Of a stretch of 64,000 nucleotides of DNA, positions 1 through 9,400 are shown piece after piece. Location of the stretch: positions 62,001-126,000 of the forward strand of contig MCGO01000115.1 of assembly GCA_002104985.1 (NCBI GenBank), written 5' to 3'. Both the position numbers and the translations under genes were made by a program. The notes below the pieces were generated by a model. It did not search any database, was not told the origin of the DNA, and saw nothing but the letters and a program-made list of their open reading frames with translations. Numbering within the stretch: position 1 is the first letter of the stretch; each line of letters starts with the position of its first letter. Source of the DNA: Rhizoclosmatium globosum. Its lineage: Eukaryota > Chytridiomycota > Chytridiomycetes > Chytridiales > Chytriomycetaceae.

Positions 1-39
1 TGAGGCACTATATACTTATCACTCACACTTACTTGACAG

Positions 40-204
40 GTCTCTGGCCTCTTTTCGGAAGTAAGCAAATCTCGTGAACTGCTTGTTACGCAGTCAGAGG
101 CGCATGCGGAAGACTTGAAGCGGTTGAATGAAATTATTGCTCAACAAGCGGCCGAGTTGGGACAATTGCGAGAGAAACTGAAAGAGAAGGGACACGAAGA
201 GTGA
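40..204 (+). CDS. 3'-terminal exon of a coiled-coil protein (partial)
   Basis: The window opens in an intron that ends at a CAG acceptor (37-39). The exon is open from base 40 to TGA at 202-204 and encodes 54 residues ending EKGHEE. The composition is Glu/Lys/Leu/Gln-rich with heptad-like spacing (LKRLNEIIAQQ, LGQLREKLKE), typical of a C-terminal coiled coil. The rest of the gene lies upstream of the window, so family and function cannot be named. Confidence 0.7.
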   Translation, partial: VSGLFSEVSKSRELLVTQSEAHAEDLKRLNEIIAQQAAELGQLREKLKEKGHEE

Positions 205-581
205 ATCTGATTAATTGGGAGTACTAAAGAAGAACAGTGGAAAATTGTCGTTGGTTGGGTGCATTTTGCATGTGGTGTTTGTCTGTGGTCTGAGTAATGA
301 GGATGGAGCTTTATTTTTCAAGTTATATTTCTTGCTATTTGACTGTTTGTTGTTACATTATCGAAGTTAGTAAAGTGCGCTGGATGCAGATCGAATTGTC
401 CACGGTGACTGCGTCGCCAAACATTCTCATTCACAAAGTGGTGGGATACCAAGCAGTATCCCAGCGTATCCCAGCAAAGCACTCTATCGTTCAATCATGG
501 TTTGACTCATGGTTTGACTCATCTGTTGCTCCCATAAAACTTTGTCCGAAAAGTTGACCCCAAACCAATAACGCAAAAACG
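205..581. other. intergenic, nothing recognised
   Basis: About 380 bases without a supported gene. They hold the 3' flank of the coiled-coil gene and the 5' flank of the small gene that follows. One local oddity is a direct repeat of 'tttgactcat' near 499-520. Confidence 0.5.
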
Positions 582-824
582 ATGCCAACCGACAACCGCG
601 GAAACCAATACAACGTGACCTCGCACGGAAACAACAGCCAAGGCAACCACTACTGTTCTCGTGACTACGGCTCCTCTGCTTCGAACTCCAACTCGTATCA
701 CTACTCCAACTCAAACGGTAGCTACTACTATAGTAACTCAAATGGATCCACCTACTACAACAATGGCCAGGGCTCTGCTACTTACACTGCTCCATCTTCT
801 GGGGGCAGCGGCGGCAAGAAGTAA
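582..824 (+). CDS. small conserved fungal Ser/Asn/Gly/Tyr-rich protein (80 aa)
   Basis: An intronless 80-residue reading frame with an A at -3 of its ATG. The protein is made of short repeats around HYCSRDYGS, NSYHYSNSNGS, YYYSNSNGS and STYYNNGQGSATYTAP, with a Lys tail. I recognise this pattern as a small protein conserved across filamentous fungi, whose function is unknown to me. There is no signal peptide or membrane segment. AATAAA at 925-930 is a likely polyadenylation signal. Low-complexity composition could raise doubt, but the ordered motif and matching length make it a real gene. Confidence 0.8.
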   Translation: MPTDNRGNQYNVTSHGNNSQGNHYCSRDYGSSASNSNSYHYSNSNGSYYYSNSNGSTYYNNGQGSATYTAPSSGGSGGKK

Positions 825-1012
825 TTTGACCAGTTACGCTCCTTGCTCCCTTGCTCTCCTTCTGCTACGATAATCGTCCCCTTTCTTTCCAACTCATTCA
901 TATGCATCTGCTGAATTAGTTTGAAATAAACAAAGTGTATCACCATTGAATGATGTATTCAACTTCGTGAATCTTGATCAACCAACTCACACTGACACCA
1001 CATCAATTTCCA

Positions 1013-1564
1013 CTACTCCTCCTTATACCACGGACACCCATCCACTTTCACCAACGCGGCAGCCTGCCCAATCACACTCACACCATCCTCATCCATCACA
1101 TTCCACACAACCGCGTCAACAAGCCGAAACTCTTTCCCACCTTTCGCAACCCTGACACCCGTAACCCCAAGACTATACCCTCTCTCCGCGACATTCCGCA
1201 TCATAACTTCACGCACGTCGCGGTCGGTTCCCGCGCTCGCGCTGAGACGGGACGGAAGCCCGATGAACTCTTCCAGCGGGTATTGGAACAGAGACAGAGC
1301 GCGTGCGTTTGCGTATGTGAATGTTGGGTCGTTTGTTGAGGTTGGGGTTCCTGTGTGTGAGCTTTTTGTTTTGTAGGCAAGATAAGAAAAAACTTGTGGC
1401 TGAGATTGTTTGTGAAGGATACTTTACAGGACGGGGAAAGGGGCGGTTGCGAGGATTGTTGCGGCGTCTGATATGGTCTCGGCGGAGAGGACTTGGGATT
1501 CCTTGGGGATGAGGGAGAGGTGGCTTCGGAGGATGAGGGCTGGGGTTATCAATTTTGAAGTCAT
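1013..1564 (-). CDS. MEKHLA domain protein (161 aa, two exons)
   Basis: Exon 1 is 1564-1428 and exon 2 is 1361-1013; the 66-nt intron has a GTAAAG donor and a purine-rich AAG acceptor. The spliced product carries the hallmarks of the MEKHLA domain, a PAS-like fold: LSHTGTPTSTNDPTFTYAN, then ALSLFQYPLEEFIGLPSRLSA, then a middle motif GVTGVRVAKGGKEFRLVDA and VWNVMDEDGVSVIGQAA. The domain fills the whole protein with no partner domain. MEKHLA is best known at the C-terminus of plant HD-ZIP III factors and as free-standing bacterial proteins, probably sensing a small ligand or redox state. A free-standing fungal copy points to a bacterial-type form. It is divergent from STE24 with 245 bp between starts, so the promoter may be shared. 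Confidence 0.85.
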
Positions 1565-1809
1565 TTTTCTTGAACATTTGTGTGGATTAAAACACGACTT
1601 TAGTCCTTTACAATAGCAATAATGTTAAAATACAACTACGTTTGACTTTGAAGACGTCTGTTGCTTTTTGGAGCTGGAGTACAGAATGAAATTGAAAGAC
1701 GATACCATCCTATTATTCATACACGGACTTATTAACATTATGAAGCAATTTGACATATTATTGACACGTTGTTCTGAATGTGCCCCCGATTTTTGTGTCC
1801 CCAAACCAA

Positions 1810-3340
1810 ATGCTTCACGAACACATCCATCACATTGGAGGCTACAAGGGCGCTGGTAAGTTCCCTTCTCTGCCAGTGATTTCTGCCCGAAAGAGGACCT
1901 CAGACGTACCTCAGTCATCTACCTTATCCCTTCCTTCGCTCCACACACTCCAAATCAATTAAAAATTAACTCTCTTTCCAACCAGTCCTCGGCATCTCCT
2001 GGGCCATTTACGGTATCAAGACCTACGTCGACCTCCGCCAGTTGCGCCGTCTTCAGGACCCTAAGGTCACTCTCCCAGTTTCCATCAAGGGACACATCTC
2101 GGATGACGAGTACACCAAGTACCAGGCTTACGGAAAGGACAGATCTAGATTCGGATTGGTTAAGGGTAAGCTTTTTGGGTTAGGCGACTGGTTGAAGTGG
2201 GGGTCTGATATTTACATGTGGTTATAGGTCTGTTTGATCAAATCGTTTCTACTATCACCATTGTGTACGATGTTCTCCCTAAGTTGTGGGCTTACTCTGG
2301 ACATGTTTTGGCTGTTGCTGGATTGGCCAGTGCTGGCGAGGTAATGGCGTGATTGGTGTTCAGCGGAAAACTAACTTTGAATGTAACAGTTGGCCCAGTC
2401 TGTTACTTTCACATCTATCGCTTTGACTAGTTCTACCATTCTTGGCCTCGGATTCGCTTACTACTCCACCTTTGTCATTGAAGAGAAGCACGGTTTCAAC
2501 AAGCAAACCAAGGCTCTCTTTGCTCTTGACACTATCAAGTCCATGGTTCTCACTGTTGTTTTGTCTTCTCCTGTTATTGCTGCTGGTATCCGTGTTATTG
2601 AATGGGGAGGAAAGAACTTTGTCCTTTACGCTGGAGCCTTCGTTTTGGCCACTCAAGTCACGTTTGTGATTCTCTACCCAACCGTTCTTTCTCCAATCTT
2701 CAACAAGTTTACTCCAATCGAGGAAGGTGATCTCAAGACTAAGATTGAGACTCTTGCCAAGAGAGTTGATTTCCCTGTCCAGTCTATTTACGTTGTTGAT
2801 GGCTCCAAGAGATCTTCTCACTCGAACGCTTATGTCACTGGCCTTTTGGGTGTTAACCGTATCGTAATTTACGACACTCTCATTGAGCAAATGAACCACC
2901 AAGAAATCCTTGCTGTCGTGGCCCACGAATTGGGACACTGGAAGAACAACCACATTTTCAGATCACTTTTGGTGTCCCAGGCTCAGATCTTGATTTCTTT
3001 CTGGTCTTTCTCGCACTTCCTCCACTTCCAGCCTCTTTACTCTGCCTTCGGTTTCTACACTCAACCAACTGTTATTGGATTCATGCTCTTCTCATACCTT
3101 TACGAGCCAATTGATTTCTTGAGTACCCTTGCCATTTACCGTGTTGGTCGTTACCACGAATTTGACGCTGACCAGTTTGCCAAGAAGTTGGGCTATGGTG
3201 AGCCATTGAAGAGTGGTTTGATCAAGCTTGGAAAGAAGAACTTGAAGAACTTGAACCCAGACCCTGTATACTCTGCTTTCAACATTGTTCACCCTCCTCT
3301 TGCTGAGCGTTTGGCTGCGATTGGAAAGTCCAACATTTAA
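1810..3340 (+). CDS. STE24: CAAX prenyl protease Ste24 (M48 metallopeptidase)
   Basis: Four exons: 1810-1855, 1986-2165, 2228-2340 and 2390-3340, giving 429 aa (yeast Ste24 has 453). The enzyme removes the -AAX tripeptide from farnesylated proteins and makes the second a-factor precursor cut in the ER and inner nuclear membrane. Visible features are the N-terminal membrane segment and cytosolic ISDDEYTKYQAYGKDRSRF, the family motif EKHGFNKQT, KFTPIEEGDLK, the conserved DGSKRSSHSNAY, the zinc site VAHELGHWKNNH (HExxH), and the third zinc ligand in EFDADQFAKKLGY. Several hydrophobic spans form the membrane barrel. The frame is intact through all introns, and AATAAA at 3359-3364 follows the stop. 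The start was chosen because MLHEHIHHIGGYKGA is the first ATG joining in phase. Confidence 0.95.
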
Positions 3341-3413
3341 AATTGAGTTGGATTATGAAATAAACTGAGTTCTTTCATTTTCTGCTGATTAATATATCCA
3401 ATTATTTATTGGC

Positions 3414-4005
3414 TTATTTCCGCTTCCGTATACCAAAACCACCGTTATCTATTAGACTAGATGCTGCTCTGGGCGAATCACGAGTTGTACCGCTAGAACG
3501 TTCCTCCAAATGCGAGAAGGAGTCCAACTCCTCCACCTGCAACGGCAACCCATTGGCAGCCGAAGTTGCCTCCGTCACAGTTTCTGACGTCGATCCAGGT
3601 TTGTAAAACACCGATAACATCGCCGATAACCAGCCAAACGATTCCGCTGTAATAGTGTATTAGTGTTCTCCCATTAGTCAAAATGCGGTGAGGGGGGGAA
3701 AGGTTGTATGGGGGCTCACTTGTTTCACTGGTTTCAACTGCAGTACTTGACATACAAAGCTCCATCAATTGCCGCTGCGTCTCAAGCAGATTTTGGTAAT
3801 CATTCTGATATTGCTGGATTTCAAAGAGATCGGCTTCGTCTCTTTGGCTCGCTGGCTTTCTCAGCAACTCCAAGTGCCTTTCTTTTCTAGCATATAATTC
3901 TTGCCGTAGTTCAGCAAGTTGTTCATCTAGCGTACTTAAAGGCGGAACAGAACCAATGTGGGAGTACGCAAAAGTTGTTGAGAGGAGGGCTGGGTTTTGC
4001 GACAT
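3414..4005 (-). CDS. hypothetical coiled-coil protein, two exons
   Basis: Exon 1 is 4005-3720. A GTGAGC donor and a TTACAG acceptor define a 73-nt intron (3719-3647), and exon 2 is 3646-3414. Residues about 25-90 (STLDEQLAELRQELYARK, LETQRQLMELC) look like a short coiled coil. The spliced C-terminal half is polar and Ser/Thr-rich and ends in GIRKRK. AATAAA directly follows the TAA, which supports this 3' end. Reading through the intron instead gives a different tail with two hydrophobic stretches ending at 3493. No family recognised. Convergent with STE24, with about 75 bp between stop codons. Confidence 0.55.
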
Positions 4006-4486
4006 TTTTTTTGAAAGGAGGTAATGGAATATGGAACATGGAAATATGAAAAATGGAAAATAGATGTAGTGATCATCAGAATATAATGCTTTATTGCGAA
4101 GATGAAGCCTTAAAATTGGACCACAAACTGTTCACAAACACTTCAAAAGAACGAAAAGAAAAGAGAATGTACACGCACGCTCAAGTGATAGCCACATTGG
4201 GTTTCATATTTTGCTAATGAGTTCGAGGCTGATAGGGCTCGGTAGAGAGAAAAGCTTTTGACGAAGGTCAAACAAACAAAAAAGAGAAAACAAGTTCGTC
4301 TTTCTTATTCTATTTATTGAGAGAAAAGCTTTATGAGGCATTAAAAACTCTCGAGGGTCGGGGAGCTCAAAAACGTCTTATCAATCGTGGGAATCACTGA
4401 GACAGGCAACGTAGACCCATTCTACCCTAAAACTTCCGGAAGACCAAAAAATTTTATCCAGGGGTGCTCACTATTATTAGGGGGGA

Positions 4487-4507
4487 GGGGGGGGACGAGC
4501 CCCCCCC
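4487..4507. repeat. G8/C8 homopolymer hairpin
   Basis: Eight G (4487-4494), a five-base spacer and eight C (4500-4507) form a perfect self-complementary stem. Further C runs follow up to about 4555. Such tracts are prone to length errors in sequencing and to slippage in vivo. Confidence 0.7.
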
Positions 4508-5480
4508 TTCCTTCCCCCTAAAAACCCCCCTCGAACCCCCCCCTTTTGGACAATGGTTGTGATGTTGGCCTTATTATTATGTGTACTCTAAATGCATTAT
4601 TGGGATGTCGGAATTGCTATGCTGTCAACCAGTTCCGTAGCTCCTCCAGCAGAGAGTGGACCCAAGGATCTCAAGTGTACCGGTTCGAGTCACAGTGAGG
4701 TCATCAAGAAGTTTTAATCAAGTCATGTGAGGAAGGAGATGGAAGAAGAAAGGTGGAGATGGAAGAAGTTCCGGAAGATTCGGAGGGGGAAGACCTCATT
4801 CGTCCCACCGAGTTAAACTCGGCCCACGACCGTACCATGTAGACCTCGCTCGATCGCTCAGCGCACTATGCATACTCGCTCCATCGCTCGACTTTGCTGT
4901 TGACTGGGGGGAAAGGGGAAGAGAGGGGCAGGTTTGAATGTTTGGTGGAGAGATTTTTGGCTTGATTTTTGTGTGGGGACGTGTTTCTTTTATATCCATT
5001 TTCTTGCACATGGGTCTTTTCTCCCAGTGCACGCCGGTGTCGGAATGGAAATCTGTGTCATAACAAACAGATAAACAAAGGGTTCTGACAGGTTTGGGTC
5101 AAAAAGTGAGTCATGATAAAAATTCTGACAATTCGCCTCATTTTCATGGGGCAAACGACCTTCCCTCCTCTGTTTTTTGGAAAAAGTCCTGTCAATCTCT
5201 TGTTTGGACATGGGGTATAAATTCCGTTCGTTTTTCCACCATGGTACATACCAAAAATCATCCAACAAAACCCTTGGCTCAACATCACGGCCCATCCAAC
5301 CAGTTCAAGCACTCCTTTACTAAATGGACTGGATCAACACATCTTATGGTTATGGTACTACTCGAGTCCCAACACCGTCTGGTCACCAACCCCTTCCAAT
5401 GGGGTGTTCAAGGCAACTCTCTGGATGGTTCCGAAAGCTACACAAGTTCTCAAGTGTACAAGTCTACTGATGTTTCATGC

Positions 5481-5638
5481 TGGTGAGGTAACCACAAGGC
5501 CAGGCGTTGACTTACGCGCTGGCGCCGAAACCCACTCCAGCCGCTGCTCTAATAGGTTGGCTCCCGTCACAGGTGGTCCTTCGCACGATGCGAAGGAAGC
5601 TATGTGCCCCAACACGCGGTGGAGTAAACGCATGAAAT
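5481..5638 (+). ncRNA. structured RNA-like repeat, copy 1
   Basis: First unit of a tandem pair (period 178 bp). It can fold with nested stems: an outer stem pairing ACTCCA-g-CCGC with GCGGTGGAGT (one bulged G); GTTGG with CCAAC; CACA with TGTG; and an apical hairpin TCCTTCGCA/TGCGAAGGA with a CGA loop. An upstream hairpin pairs GGC-CAG-GCG with CGC-CTG-GCC in bulged form. The strand is a guess, since the stems would form on either strand. No known RNA family recognised. No protein frame is conserved between the copies. Confidence 0.55.
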
Positions 5639-5658
5639 CAAGTTCTCAAGTATCTGTG

Positions 5659-5817
5659 TGGTGAGGTAACCATAAGGCCAGGCGTTGATTTACGTGCTGG
5701 CGCCGAAACCCACTCCAGCCGCTGCTCTAATAGGTTGGCTCCCGTCACAGGTGGCCCTTTGCACGATTGCAAAGGGAGCTATGTGCCCCAACACGCGGTG
5801 GAGTAAAAACACAGATC
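5659..5817 (+). ncRNA. structured RNA-like repeat, copy 2
   Basis: Second unit, about 94% identical to copy 1. The apical hairpin here reads CCCTTTGCA/TGCAAAGGG with a CGAT loop. Relative to copy 1, a T-A pair became C-G and a C-G pair became T-A, each changed on both sides. The upstream hairpin keeps pairing through G-U. The outer stem and the 5-bp and 4-bp inner stems are unchanged. Both units are preceded by 'caagttctcaagt' (5443 and 5639). Confidence 0.55.
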
Positions 5818-6452
5818 GAGAATCAATCAGTAGACTTTATACTTTGTTTCCTTGAATATGACCTTCGTGAATAAAAAACCGATTGAGTTCTTATATCGTT
5901 TACTTGTACTCTCCTCGTTCGAAAAAAAAGACTTGCCAGTAACCAACGCGATTTGAACCGACCTGTGTACTGGCACAACTGGTTCAGATTAACAAACCTG
6001 ACTATTGATCGCGTTTTCTCTCATGCAGACAAACACAGCTTCACGACAACAATTCTCAATTTCCGCTCCAGTTAATTCAGTGGATCTACGCCCCAACTTT
6101 TGATATTAGTCATACGGCAGGTTATTGGGCATCTCATTCAAAATACTACGAAAGATCTCTGTGCATTTGCATATTTAATTAAATTAAATAATCATGGTTG
6201 TTTTTCATACAGGAATGTACAAAACCTCGTTGACGCGTTCAGGCCTTAGAATCGCAGGAATAATCGATTCTTTACGATTCGTCACATCGATGATGATGAG
6301 ATGGGAAGCAGCCTGTGTTGGTTCAAAAATTAGAGTGAAGTTAACATTATTTATGATCCAACAGTAGACCCACCTTTCAGAAATGAGGTTTCAAAACGAT
6401 TGAACGAATTCTCCGATGTGTATTCAAGTTTCAGCAAGTTTCGCTGATTGAC

Positions 6453-9400
6453 ATGTCAACGTGGTTGGTGTCATATTTCAAAAGATTTCCACAACCAATG
6501 CAGGCACTGAAGGAGAACCTCCGGGCCAATGGGGAGGAGGAGAAAGTCGAAGTGAACCAGCGTCACTTGATTGACAAGATTCTTGCACGGGTTAGTTTTG
6601 CAGTAGCAGTTACTGTGGAAGTTGAGGAGGCTGACTTGGATACATTGAATAGTACTCGGCCGAGAACACAATCTTCCGCGAACTTCTTCAGAACTCAAAT
6701 GATGCACAAGCAACTGCGGCTGAGATCCACTTTAAGGTACCTTTGGCAGGAGACAAAGCTCGTTGGCTAATATGACCGCAGACATCCCCACCTCCCGTTG
6801 ATGAGGCTCCTCCAACACCACCGCCAAAGCCGCCTGCGTCTTCGTCTTTCTTTGGAGCTCTTGTTTCATCTTTTGTGGTCTCTGCAGCTTCTACTATTAA
6901 CCAGGCAGTTGGTATCAAGAAACCAGCCCTCCCAACTGTCACACAGGCAAATAACCCTTAAGATGTTATTCACAACACCCACTAATTTTTATAATTTAGG
7001 TTATATATAAAAATAACGGTCGTCCCTTTGCTGGAGAGGATTGGGGTCGCTTACGAAAGATTGCAGAGGGAAATCCGGATGAAACCAAGATTGGATTCTT
7101 TGGTGTTGGATTCTATTCGCTGTTTTCAATTTGTGAGGAGCCGTTCGTGACGTCTGGGAATGAATGCATGGCGTTCTTTTGGAAAGGGGATCAACTGTTT
7201 ACGAAGAAGGGACCTGTGAAGGATGAAGACGCTTCCCCACTCACTTCGTTCTTTTTAGGTGCGTACCAATTCTTTTTTGTAGGGTTTGGTGTTAATGAGT
7301 TATTTTCAGACCTTCGAGAGCCTATTGATGTTCCTAACGTTGGTGATTTTGGGCGTTTCCTCGCTAACTCTCTCGCATTTACAAAGAACTTGAAGAAAGT
7401 CGAAGTATGCAATCTAGTATCTTTTTGGAATTTTCGATTGACAGTTTTGTGTGCAGGTGTTTGTGGATGATGTACGAATCCTACTCTTTGACAAGAAGGC
7501 TGCCGAACCACGACCTATGACATTCCCAAGAGGAATTTATAATCTAACGTCTCCAAATAATATTTTTGAGCTCAAGACCATCAATGTCTCGAAAGTTCAA
7601 TTAGATCTGAAAGTGTTTTTGGACTTTGACCACGAAAGCAAAAAGTTGGGCGATGAATCAACTTTCACAATCTATATGCGTATTGCCACTGCTTCTGTTG
7701 GCGTTCGGCTATCTGCACAACTGTCGAAAGAAATGGAGCGTACGACGAAAAAAAGAGCACCAGCCATCACAGATTTTCACATTCAGTTTTCAAACTATGA
7801 TGAATATGATAGCTCCACAACCGCGCGAAGTGGAAGAGGCGGAATTTTCCATGATTTGATTCCTGGACCCAAAGATCAAGGAAAGGTGTTTATTGGGTTC
7901 CCAACTCACCAAACTACTGGATGCTCTATTCGCTTGGCTGCTCATCTCATTCCTACCGTTGAGAGAGAAAGTATTGACTTTGTGGACCGATCACTCAACA
8001 TTTGGAATCAGGACCTTTTGACTGTCAGTGGATTGCTCTCACGTATTATTTTCGAAGACGAAATGGGATCAATTGGAGAACTGTTCACTGGTGCATCTTT
8101 AGATGAGGCTACGCAGCAATGGCTTTTCAAACGTGCTTCTCACGCGTTATCTGCTTTCACATTCAGACAATCCACTCCATCAAACATTGTGGGTCGGTTG
8201 AATCAAATGTTTTTCATCAAAGGCAGCAACAAACCAATGAGTATGATATCGACTAAGGGTGTTTTGCCATTGCCATCTGTTCGGCTTCCAGATCCTGCAA
8301 TGAAGGGTTTCATCAAAGAGATTCCTACTGTCCCGAGTGAAACTTTGACAAATTGTGCTGACTTGATTCGCGAGCTTCAGTCCAACAACATGATTCAGAC
8401 ACTTGGATTGGCTGATGTTTTGCAGGAACTTGGAAAGCGAACTTTGTCAATTGAGGAAGTGATTGAATTGCTGAAGTGGTGGAGAGTATATAAGAGGACG
8501 AACGCAATTTCTCTGTCTGATGCTGCCCAAATGTTCCAGCTATTGGTGATTGTTGATCCCTCAACCCCAGAAAAAGCCCCTGTTCGTATGTTTGATTTGA
8601 AGCATCACGTCAACATCAAGACAATCCCGCCTGGACTACCTCTGCCAGACTCTGTTTTATCCATGGAAGTGTCTAAGCACTTTACAAAACCAGATTTGGA
8701 GGAAGCTGTGGGGTGAGGATGAGAATGCTTGAATAATCCAAATCTTACAATTCTTTTAGATTCATCACAGAGCTCTCTATTCCCCAGTGGCTTGCGTTTG
8801 TCATTACTCTTGCTGAATTCAAAGAGAATCCGTCCTTTGTCGAGAAAGTTATGCAAGTCGTGTCTCGTCAGTTTTCGAATTTGAACCGTGATTCTCAAAA
8901 TTACATCATCGAGGTTCTTTCCGCAAGAAACTGTATCGTCACAAAGCATGGACTCAAATTACCCGGCGAGAGTTACTTCAAAAGCGTAACCCTTTTTGAT
9001 GATTTGCCTGTAGTGATGTTTGAGTCAGGAAAAACGATTTCCGATGCGTTTTTGAAGTCTTTAGGAGTCCGAGAGCATGTCGACTTGGCGATGGTGTTTG
9101 CTCGATTGCAAGATCTGAAGTGGGATTCCGATCACGTTCAACTTGTCCGTTATTTAACGTCGGTGCAAGACAAATTGACTGCGGCTGAAATCGCGCGTTT
9201 GAAAGCGACTTCTGTGTTTACCAAAGAAGATGTTGTGTCAAATACCGAACGTTTGCAAGATGCTGGTGTTGAAGCTGTCGTAGTTGTAAAGAAGGAAAGA
9301 TTCAAGGCATCGGATTTGTATGCGCCAACAGATTCGATTCGTGCTTTGGGGTTACCTTTGCTGGACTGGCCCGGGAAAGTTAAATGGCGATCCACATCCG

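Larger units (their letters stand above)
4006..6452. other. 2.4-kb gene-free region
   Basis: No supported protein gene. It holds a G/C homopolymer hairpin (4487-4507), repeated purine-rich stretches near 4730-4790, a duplicated 'gagagaaaagcttt' (about 4249 and 4321), a tandem pair of structured RNA-like elements (5481-5817), and a 71-nt stretch closed by an 8-bp inverted repeat (5945-5952 and 6008-6015). Reading frames in 5094-5486 are short and lack support. Confidence 0.5.

Noticed and set aside
4633..4695. Possible tRNA or SINE with a GGTTCGAGTC box B
   Set aside because: No acceptor stem and no T stem pairing around the loop; the A box is weak.
5094..5486. 130-codon frame on the + strand with MVHT and TGSTHL like the copia gag start
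   Set aside because: The resemblance is limited to two tiny motifs; the rest does not align and no LTR is nearby. The frame runs into the RNA-like repeat.
5461..5530. Hammerhead ribozyme suggested by CTGATG and CCGAAACC near copy 1
   Set aside because: The conserved CUGANGA core is absent in copy 2 and the stems do not fit a hammerhead.
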